NCBI GenBank assembly: GCA_020091685.1
Contig: CM034591.1
Span: 11,604,833-11,668,832, forward strand
Source: Lutjanus erythropterus
Lineage: Eukaryota; Chordata; Actinopteri; Lutjaniformes; Lutjanidae
Direction: 5' to 3'
DNA length: 64,000 bases
Positions 58,901 to 64,000 of this stretch are shown one piece after another. The first letter of the stretch is position 1. Every line of letters begins with the position of its first letter. Both the position numbers and the translations under genes were made by a program. A model generated the notes under the pieces. The model ran no database searches. It was given only the letters and a program-made list of their open reading frames with translations, and was not told where the DNA came from.

Positions 58901-61028
58901 AGTGAGTGAAATACTAACCAAAGGAGAACGGCAGCACCGAGGGAACCCACTGCCAGATCCACTGAACCATCATTGTTCATGTCCATTGCGCCGTGGATGC
59001 TGCGGCCAAAGTACTGCAGGCCAGGAGCCAAATCTACTGCTGCTATCCTCTGAGAACCAGACAGAGGAAGCAAGCTGAGTCAACTAGGGTCATAATGACA
59101 ACAACCACGGTTTATAATGTTATGATTTAAGTCATTGTTAGAGCAGTCATATGTACAATTAATGCACATTTGACCCCATGTGCATTTACAAGAGTTTATT
59201 CAAGAATAAAAAAGTTTCCTCCATCAGTCCAAAATAATATTTCTTAAAATATATCTCTATTTTCTCTGTGGTACTGTGAGCTTATCTCACTTATCATTAC
59301 CAAAGAGCCAGAAATAGTTCAGAAGTACAAAATACGACATTACTTCAACCTAATTATGAGAACCATGAGTTTCTGTGCCTATTCTAGGATTTGTGTAGTC
59401 TCTGGTTTTTGTATTTTTTTAAGCCCGTCTACTGCAAATACCTACCTCCTGTTTAAATCAGTACTGTCACAGAAGCAGCCTCAGATTAACATATTTTGTG
59501 ATTCTCATCCCTGACAGTCACTAATCCCTCCTGTGACTGCAGCCTGTTATTGTCCACCTGTCCAGTAGCTCCCCTCAGTGTGTTCCCATCAGCTCCAGTC
59601 ACCTGATCTCCACACACACCTGGTCCTAATTCCTTCATTAGTCACTGAGTATATATGCCAGGACCTTTTCCCCCAGTTTTCTGTTAGATTGGCCGTAGCC
59701 TGGAAACAGACCACACTGGACCACTAAACAATCTGGTTGGCGGGTGGTGCTGTATGCAGTACTGTGAGTTGGGCAGTGTTTTGTTATGGCTTAACTGCTT
59801 CTAAGCAGTAAAAAATGATGGTCTGGTCACATGCTTTCTCGTAGTAAAGCTTAAGAGTGCACTGAAATATGTATCTGAAAACATTTGTGGTTAGAAATAG
59901 GCAATGCAGTCACAGAATCCTGACTCATATTTGATCAGCACTGCCTAGTTTGACAGTTTAATCTGAGCCTGGTGCGTTACTCCAGACAGAATAAAGTAGA
60001 GTGTGACTCGCATTTACCCAAATACGTTTAGAGTGAACAGTCTGTCAACTTGCTGGGGCCATCAGGTACCACATGGTCAGACCTCCTGCTTTCCACAGGT
60101 AGGTCCATCTGTGGGTGCTAAGCACTACATGACACACCCCTGAAACGGTCACTGTTTGAATACAGTTAAGTCCAAAAACTACTTGGTTAGGTTTAGGAAA
60201 AGATAATGGTTTCCTTTCAATTTAAAGTATGTTAATGCAGGCAGTTATGTCATGGGGTGCATCATGAAGTGAAGTGAGTGTGTTGTACAGTCTGGGAGAC
60301 TGCAGATAGACACTGCTCACTCTCCATAGAAAATCAGTAGTATCCACTTAGTGTTGACTTGACATACGTCATTGCATCCAGCTTGTCTGGTGCTTTAGTG
60401 TGTCTGTCCTTTGTTCTAGTCACCTGCCTGTAGCCTGTCTGTTTATGACTTCTGTCTGTGCCCTGTTTATGCCTGCCCTCTTGCTCCTAGTCAGGGTTTG
60501 TTTTCCCCTTTCTTACAGATTGCCTGTTATTGACCACAGTCTTGATTTTGGACCTAGTAAACTCCTTGCACATATGGGTACTTAACTGTTTCAGGTATAG
60601 AATGAAACTTGCTTACTAGCAAGTTTCAGGTCTCTGCAAATTCATATTTTAAGGATACTGAATGGAACATAAATCAATTGCTGCATGGAAGGTGGAAAAT
60701 CAAACAATAAACAGTATGCTTTCAAAAATGACAAGCAGTAATATGCGTGTGATTATAGTTGTTGGGCAAAACAAATACATTAACATTTTCTTTTAACTGT
60801 ACTTGTACATAACACACCTCCTACCTGTTTGTATTTGCGTAGTATTCTGTTGTGCTGGCTAAAGAAAACATAAATGGCTCCTTTGTGGTCGTCTTCCAGT
60901 GGGGCTCCCACCACCAAGTCATTGAAGCCATCACCGTTCAGATCGGGGACAGGAGCGAGCGCTGAGCCAAAGCGAGCGTTCTGGCCACCATTATGGATTT
61001 CCAACGACCCTTCAAGGATGAAACGATT
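37434..61028 (-). CDS. itga11: Integrin alpha-11, C-terminal two-fifths or more of the gene (17 coding exons, 5' part outside the window)
   Basis: This is the alpha subunit of a collagen-binding integrin, a type I membrane protein that pairs with beta-1. Seventeen exons join in frame, with compatible phases throughout, into 665 residues plus stop. Order: beta-propeller blades 6-7 with two calcium loops ([18 protein letters not shown]), then thigh/calf ectodomain, transmembrane helix ([20 protein letters not shown]) and a short tail beginning [34 protein letters not shown] and [10 protein letters not shown] match ITGA11 better than ITGA10, ITGA1 or ITGA2 as remembered. The I-domain and earlier propeller exons are not in the window; the sequence above 61,028 is intron. 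Introns range from about 0.08 to over 7 kb and hold most of the transposons here. Teleosts may have a and b copies; not resolved. Exon limits are given separately. Confidence 0.92.
37571..37804. mobile_element. Short palindromic MITE in the last itga11 intron
   Basis: The left end GACCCTTTTCACAGCAGCCA with GGGTAAACACAGGTG matches the reverse complement of the right end (CTGTGTTTACCCC, then TATGGCTGCTGTGAAAAATG). It is 234 bases long with no ORF. A solo arm lies near 9,620-9,660. Confidence 0.7.
37810..40015. other. itga11 intron, no other gene recognised
   Basis: Rest of the last intron. AT-rich; open frames on either strand show no motif. Confidence 0.5.
40020..40133 (-). CDS. itga11: itga11 exon P: transmembrane segment
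   Basis: 38 codons, phase 0: [16 protein letters not shown], then a 22-residue hydrophobic helix with a STLGG small-residue motif, ending ALWK. The donor is GTAAGT. The helix associates with the beta-1 chain in the inactive state in this family. Confidence 0.94.
40320..40755 (+). pseudogene. LINE (L2/CR1/Rex-type) 3' remnant in an itga11 intron
   Basis: A decayed frame reads [20 protein letters not shown], then [19 protein letters not shown] and [21 protein letters not shown] frameshift then leads to [19 protein letters not shown]. This is the C-terminal signature (LHWLPVxxRIxFKxLLLxYK ... LWNSLP) of fish L2/CR1-like LINEs. It is 5'-truncated. Confidence 0.75.
40815..40937. repeat. AT microsatellite
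   Basis: Long runs of TATATA with short CACACATAAAAAAAA interruptions, in the intron between exons O and P and directly after the LINE remnant. Frames across it are artefacts. Confidence 0.95.
41769..41864 (-). CDS. itga11: itga11 exon O: membrane-proximal calf-2
   Basis: 32 codons, phase 0: [20 protein letters not shown], then [12 protein letters not shown]. The acceptor is CTCCAG and the donor GTGAGT. Confidence 0.9.
42042..42152 (-). CDS. itga11: itga11 exon N: calf-2 domain
   Basis: 37 codons, phase 0: [20 protein letters not shown], then [17 protein letters not shown]. The acceptor is TCACACAG and the donor GTGAGT. Confidence 0.91.
42258..42341 (-). CDS. itga11: itga11 exon M: calf-2 loop
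   Basis: 28 codons, phase 0, starting [17 protein letters not shown] and ending SRL before a GTAAAG donor. The part between the Cys and the end is the variable loop region and diverges most from human. The exact acceptor was chosen to keep phase 0. Confidence 0.82.
42935..43125 (+). repeat. Detached copy of the ACATAGGACCCTGG minisatellite
   Basis: Contains TTCCCAGGGTCCTATGTTCC, the landmark CACCCATTATGTGCTATATA, and GGAACATAGGACCCTGGGAG. It corresponds to part of one higher-order unit of the array at 30,034-31,465, here inside an itga11 intron. Confidence 0.8.
43130..44100. other. itga11 intron, no other feature recognised
   Basis: A short near-palindrome (GTTAATTAAGCTTAATTAAG) lies near 43,286. 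The plus-strand open frame at 43.4-43.7 kb has no recognisable motif. Confidence 0.4.
44110..44223 (-). CDS. itga11: itga11 exon L: calf-2 domain
   Basis: 38 codons, phase 0: [20 protein letters not shown], then [18 protein letters not shown]. The acceptor is TCTCAG and the donor GTGAGC. IQNLG is a conserved integrin calf-2 motif. Confidence 0.92.
44311..44401 (-). CDS. itga11: itga11 exon K: calf-2 domain
   Basis: 91 bp encoding [19 protein letters not shown], then [11 protein letters not shown], ending at a GTGAGA donor. The IGPPF motif matches human ITGA11. The upstream tract (TTCAAAAG) is a short acceptor. Confidence 0.9.
44679..44762 (-). CDS. itga11: itga11 exon J: calf-2 domain
   Basis: 84 bp encoding [20 protein letters not shown], then EGDLLFTR. 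The acceptor is CAACAG; the donor (GTCTGT) is weak. Phases still fit both neighbours, so the call is kept. Confidence 0.88.
44840..45766. mobile_element. Palindromic MITE family P, copy 5 (both arms)
   Basis: The left arm starts AAAGAATAGTTTGGATTTTT and GTGGGGTTATATGAAGTACT. The right arm includes CACCGTAGGTAAAACACTGA and ACTTCATACAGTGGCACTT. An extra segment (about 45,200-45,560) makes it longer than its relatives. Confidence 0.75.
45937..46013 (-). CDS. itga11: itga11 exon I: calf domain
   Basis: 77 bp: [20 protein letters not shown], then ILEAG. The acceptor is CTGTAG and the donor GTATGA. It ends two bases into a Ser codon completed by the next exon (AGSDGEE). Confidence 0.92.
47130..48200 (+). 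pseudogene. Decayed Tc1/mariner-superfamily transposon in an itga11 intron
   Basis: Contains GATGCAAAGTGGTAAAATGT, CATCTGTGAAGGCCCCATTA and a frame reading [20 protein letters not shown], the SPDLxPIExxW motif carrying the last catalytic Glu. The 3' end (TTGGAATGGGGGTTGTA) matches the terminal repeat of a common fish Tc1/mariner-type element. Many stops and shifts; no intact 5' end was seen. Confidence 0.75.
48767..49978. mobile_element. Tc1/mariner-type MITE flanked by TA, with nested SINE
   Basis: The left end CACTCAACAAAAATATAAAC and the right end TATATTTTTGTTGAGTT are inverted repeats, each directly next to TA. Inner words (GCTCCCATTTTTCATGAATC; ACTCATGAAAAACGGGAGC) continue the pairing. 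A SINE interrupts the right part at 49,681-49,838. Confidence 0.85.
49681..49838 (-). mobile_element. tRNA-derived SINE (minus strand), nested in a MITE
   Basis: Read on the minus strand it starts GCCCCAGTAGCTCAGTTGAT (A box, 49,812-49,827), has a B box GGGTTGGACTCC (49,767-49,778), and ends in CTAAAAAGCCACAAAAAA. Such SINEs are common in percomorph fish. It is not a functional tRNA: there is no cloverleaf 3' half. Confidence 0.8.
50000..51280. other. itga11 intron, no other feature recognised
   Basis: AT-rich; open frames lack motifs. Confidence 0.4.
51290..51740. repeat. Diverged GATATCG-type repeat, second copy
   Basis: TGGATTTTTGGGCCTGATAA at the left and CGATACAGATATAGACGATA with TGATGGGCCAATGTTGG at the right resemble the inverted ends seen at 27,955-28,695. 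Confidence 0.35.
52820..53115 (-). repeat. Dispersed teleost repeat with DR1 motif, second copy
   Basis: On the minus strand it reads GGAGACATTATATTTTCGGG, ends in CCTCGTGGGAATTTCTTCAA-type modules, and contains AGGTCA-A-AGGTCA (plus-strand 52,843-52,855). CACAAATGACTAATAGGATG matches the tail of the copy at 19.75-19.86 kb. Confidence 0.55.
53333..53431 (-). CDS. itga11: itga11 exon H: calf-1 domain
   Basis: 33 codons, phase 0: [20 protein letters not shown], then [13 protein letters not shown]. It holds a Cys pair and a sequon. The donor is GTAAGA. The following intron (about 7.3 kb) is the largest inside the visible gene and is full of transposons. Confidence 0.92.
53560..54225. other. itga11 intron, no other feature recognised
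   Basis: AT-rich sequence between exons H and G with no coding motif. Confidence 0.4.
54229..54439 (-). CDS. itga11: itga11 exon G: calf-1 domain
   Basis: 211 bp with a strong CTCCCAG acceptor and a GTACAT donor. It encodes [16 protein letters not shown], a Gly/Ser/Glu-rich stretch, then [16 protein letters not shown] and [19 protein letters not shown] is a conserved integrin alpha motif. Confidence 0.93.
54580..54665 (-). CDS. itga11: itga11 exon F: thigh-calf junction
   Basis: 86 bp starting [17 protein letters not shown], the Cys-containing turn typical of integrin alpha chains. It ends two bases into a codon at a GTAAGT donor, and the next exon supplies T to make Ser. Confidence 0.92.
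54797..54907 (-). CDS. itga11: itga11 exon E: thigh domain
   Basis: 37 codons, phase 0 at both ends: [17 protein letters not shown], then [19 protein letters not shown]. The acceptor is ACATTAG and the donor GTGAGAG. It corresponds to DPDHGPMLDDGWPT of human ITGA11 as remembered. Confidence 0.92.
55116..55697. mobile_element. Palindromic MITE family P, copy 6
   Basis: It starts TTTAAACAGATAGTTTGGAT and GTGAGGTTGTATGAAGTATT, contains GAAGCAGAGAGGAGAACCAG, and ends ACCCCATTTCAAATAATTTG and AACTATCCCTTTAAAA. Confidence 0.75.
55951..56090 (-). CDS. itga11: itga11 exon D: thigh domain
   Basis: 140 bp. Joined to the previous exon it reads [19 protein letters not shown] and then [18 protein letters not shown], ending at a GTGAGT donor. 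Two sequons (NVS, NLT) are present. Confidence 0.9.
56150..58650. other. itga11 intron of about 2.6 kb, no other gene recognised
   Basis: AT-rich, with several short frames lacking motifs. No recognisable transposon end was found. Confidence 0.45.
58659..58825 (-). CDS. itga11: itga11 exon C: start of thigh domain
   Basis: 167 bp following a CCTCACAG acceptor, ending at a GTAAGCC donor. It encodes [20 protein letters not shown] and a Cys-containing strand ([12 protein letters not shown]) with an N-glycosylation sequon. The close match to FEPSKINIF is a strong alpha-11 marker. Confidence 0.92.
58919..59049 (-). CDS. itga11: itga11 exon B: last propeller blade
   Basis: 131 bp. It encodes [17 protein letters not shown], then [21 protein letters not shown], a second calcium-binding FG-GAP blade. 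The donor is GTTAGT and splits the Trp codon; the next exon supplies the final G, restoring LLWSKSVV. Confidence 0.92.
59500..60560 (+). repeat. LTR-like fragments interrupted by an unrelated segment
   Basis: The block near 59,510-59,690 (GACTGCAGCCTGTTATTGTC; TATATATGCCAGGACC) and the block near 60,390-60,560 (TGTCTGTCC and CTGCCTGTAGCCTGTCTG) both look like parts of a fish LTR with C/T-rich modules. The 0.7 kb between them looks foreign. Confidence 0.25.
60825..61028 (-). CDS. itga11: itga11 exon A: propeller blade with calcium loop
   Basis: 68 codons, phase 0 at both ends, from NRFILEG to KYKQ. The acceptor is CCCTCAG and the donor GTAGGAG. It contains [20 protein letters not shown] and [17 protein letters not shown], an FG-GAP repeat with a DxNxDGxxD calcium site. 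It is the first recognisable exon of the gene in this window. Confidence 0.93.
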
Positions 61029-61997
61029 CTGAGGGATGAAGGGAAACATTAAGGCTTGTGTTGTCATATTTATGAAGTCATAATTTGTCATCTTTTTGAG
61101 CATTTCTTACAGCATACTCATAAATATTCTTGATATGATATATATGTTAAAGCTTTCTTGACTTGCTGCTACCACAATGTGTTTCTTTTCCCATCGATTC
61201 CAACTTCATAAATAACTCAAGACAACTGCCCCTTAAGGAATAGTTTACATTTTGTTTGACACAAGGATTTGTGCCTATATACGTTAGCAACAATGTTGAT
61301 GAGCAGACATTAACTTTAGTGTGGAGTCCCAGAGCGGGAGATCTGGCTGCTCATCTAAAAATGAACTACATCAAACAGAACCAGAAAACAAAAACATTTT
61401 AAAGCCACAACACAAGATGACAAAAACCTTTCATGTATTTCCAAAGCTTGTTCCTCCTCCCAGACATCACTACAGTATGTCCATGTATGAGTAACTGGAT
61501 GAAATGCTGCATCATGAGAAATCCCAAAAAACTGGTTCTTATTGTTTTGGCTGATATACCAACAGGTTACCATGGCATTACAAACACAAATGCTCAACTC
61601 GAAGGACCTTGTAACCAAATAAATAACATGTAAACCGTCCTTCGACACCCAAAACTACCTGCGCTTTATTTAGGTTGTTTACAAAGATTCTCATTTTGTT
61701 CAGTCTATCACTCACTCCAGCAGGGTCTCATATACCACAGTAAAGACAACAGCAGTGTGCATGTTCGATCGCTGCATTGGGCTGACAACCTTTGAAGTTC
61801 ACCTTTGTTTGGGCCTCCTAAAGAGGGTTCAGATTAGGCTGAGGTGTGTATTCCTTTAGTTTTATTAGTCTCTGTTGTAGTTTCCAGAAAAGTATCAGTC
61901 TACAGCATTATGCCTCATGTTTCTGTATAAAATGTATTTTAAGTATAGGTCAGTGTTGGAGAAAGTATATTTGACTTTTCCTGGCGACCAGTTTCCC

Positions 61998-62814
61998 TTA
62001 AATGGATTGTTCGGTGTATTTGTAGTGGGGGCTGTATGAGGCACTTATCAATAGTCAGTGTATTACCTACAGTAGATGACTGTTGACATGGCCCCAGTTT
62101 TGAGAGACAGCAATGGTAGAGAGTGTAGGAAGCTCAGCAATAAACCACTGGGGACAGATTTAACATCAAAACGCATTTTAGCCTTGTAAAAAAATCAATT
62201 AGTTAAAGTATACGCTATATTTTGAAAATTTTCAGTGCTCTAAGTTTTCATGAGAGCTTTTTCCAATAGAAAACTGATGTTATATAAGTCAAATATACTT
62301 TCTTGCTCAACCAGACTCCAATGGCAAAAACAGTACTTTTACCTCACAGAATACAGTAGCAATTTGTTTTTTTGGTGTGTGTTATTGTGTGACTATGGTG
62401 TTAAAGGTTAGTTCTGATTCATGGAAATCACACAACAACACAAACAAACTAACTGATCAAGGCAGCGGTGGTCCTTCAGAACTCCTATGTTCTGCAAAGT
62501 GAAATTACTGTTTTTGCAAAAGAAGGAGCTAGGAGAGAGAGAGAGAAATATTTGACTTCAGTAACACTGATTTCCTGTTGGAAAAGGCTGTCTGACGGCA
62601 AGGTAAAACAGTGATTGTTTTTATAGATGGGCCTGTTTTACGTGGCTAAAATTTGTTTTTTCTGCTGACCCTGTCCACAGCAGTGCTTAGTTTTTATAGT
62701 GGTATTCCTCCCTGCTTCTCCAAACTGGGGGAGCCTCAACCACCATCTACTGTAGGTGAGACACTGATGATAGATAAGCACCTCATACAATCCCACATCA
62801 AACTATCCTTTTAA
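61998..62814. mobile_element. Palindromic MITE family P, copy 7 (both arms)
   Basis: The left arm reads TAAATGGATTGTTCGG, then GCTGTATGAGGCACTTATCA and GTATTACCTACAGTAGATGA. The right arm reads CATCTACTGTAGGTGAGACA, CTCATACAATCCCACATCAA and ACTATCCTTTTAAG. It is the clearest full-length copy. Confidence 0.85.
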
Positions 62815-62819
62815 GACCC

Positions 62820-64000
62820 TGATGTTCCAGAGATTATATTTACTTCTGCCAGATCAGCAAAATAACTCGCTGCCTGAGCAATTGCATCAATATTACAGTC
62901 GGCAAGTGACTTGCAGCATCTTCTGTCAAAAATTCTGCTCCATCTATTCAGGGGTTCATGGAAACATCCCATGACTTCAAACAAAACTGTGACATGCACA
63001 TGCACAGACAACAAGCCTTTACAGTATGAATACATGCACAAATAAAAGCTGAGCAAGACAAAAACTTTATTGGAAACAGGAGCATATGCCTATTGTATGT
63101 CATATCTAGTGGACTGACGTGCCTTCTGGCAGAGTTAAGTTTTCCAGTCAAAGGGCTGAACTGTTCTTCAACTGATCTGTCATCTGTTTATTTGGACATC
63201 TCATAACAAGACAGAGGAAAGGGTTGTTGCCCGGTATCCAGCTGAGTTTGCTGTTACGATTATCTTAAAATCCATCTTTAGTCATCTAATCATGCTGTAA
63301 TTTATTTTTCTGGAAAAAGTAACAAACAAGATTTTTCTTATCTTTCCTCTAATCAAACCCAAGATAAAGTTTAGATCAGCTGCTCTGTTTTCCACATAAT
63401 CCTTTAATGCCTCCCTTTTGAACTCAAATATCTTAAACATCTGGCAACAAATGAGTGAAGAATTTTACCTCTGGATCATAAAAGAACTAAAGAACAGCTA
63501 TAGCTTTTAGTATATTTATTTGAAGTTCTATTCTTAGCGTTAGATGGAAAATATCCGTGTCTTTGAAAGCCACTACCCGACTGGAAAATTTCTTAAAGAA
63601 AGCGTTCTAGCAAAATGGAGCCAAATACTTCAGTCCATCAGTAGTCATGCATATCATTGCTCTACTTGGCATCTCGGTTCATAATATAATTTAGGGCCGG
63701 CAGACGAAACATGAGATCACTTGTTTTTTCAGTTGAACAAATGGGAAGGGGGTTGATTTAGGAAGGTAGCTTTTACTTCTCGGCTACCTGACGTGTGCGT
63801 GTGTGACAAAGTGGGAGATTGGTGGAGAAATGGGGGAAAATATATTCAGTGCTGTTTAAATTTGAAACATATGGTTTGTGAGGAGGCCATGAAGGGTCAC
63901 AGCCAGCCTGCAGTGGCCCAGGAGTAAGTTAAACGTGCAACTCCTAGAAGTGAATGGAATTTTATTTTGACCAGCTGCCAGACTTTATGTAACTTTACTT
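62820..64000. other. Probable itga11 intron, no exon recognised
   Basis: No I-domain or propeller motif was found on the minus strand above 61,028, so the preceding coding exon lies beyond the window. Confidence 0.5.

Noticed and set aside
61355-61648. 97-codon minus-strand frame as an upstream itga11 exon
   Set aside because: No FG-GAP or I-domain motif, and no acceptor/donor pair in a fitting phase.

Overview
The window is vertebrate nuclear DNA, almost certainly from a percomorph-type ray-finned fish. The evidence is split genes with GT-AG introns, a fish-like relaxin-3-type receptor, an integrin alpha-11 gene, and many repeat families known from teleosts (palindromic MITEs, Tc1/mariner remnants, a tRNA-derived SINE, LINE 3' ends). 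There is no bacterial or viral gene system. Most of the sequence is repeat-rich intron or intergenic DNA.

Layout. (1) 1-12.5 kb: repeats and anonymous sequence, probably intron of adamts7. (2) 12,553-12,920, minus strand: one exon of an ADAMTS7-type metalloprotease covering part of the prodomain. No downstream protease exon was recognised in the 12.5 kb that follows on that strand. (3) 13-26.4 kb: intron/intergenic DNA with nested MITEs, a LINE 3' remnant and a fold-back element carrying its own minisatellite. (4) 26,547-27,692, plus strand: a complete intronless relaxin-3-receptor-like GPCR with a TATA/CCAAT promoter. (5) 28-35 kb: intergenic DNA dominated by a degenerate minisatellite built on an ACATAGGACCCTGG-like unit. 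(6) 37,434-61,028, minus strand: the last 17 coding exons of integrin alpha-11. They run from the sixth beta-propeller blade through calf-1, calf-2, the transmembrane helix and a GFFRR cytoplasmic tail to the stop codon. The 17 exons total 1,998 bp (665 residues plus stop), and every exon phase fits its neighbour. The 5' part of the gene, including the I-domain, lies beyond 64,000.

How the genes relate. The three genes do not form a pathway. Their grouping looks like an ancient block: from memory, human RXFP3 lies head to head with ADAMTS12 (the closest paralogue of ADAMTS7) on 5p13, while ADAMTS7 and ITGA11 are both on 15q. The head-to-head rxfp3-like/adamts7 arrangement here mirrors RXFP3/ADAMTS12. 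That suggests the pair predates the vertebrate genome duplications.

The most unusual non-genic structures are the fold-back element at 24.67-25.28 kb, the higher-order minisatellite at 30.0-31.5 kb with a detached copy at 42.9-43.1 kb, seven copies of one palindromic MITE, a SINE nested in a Tc1-type MITE, and perfect nuclear-receptor-type DR1 motifs inside two copies of one dispersed repeat. All family names rest on motif recognition and memory; no database search was run.
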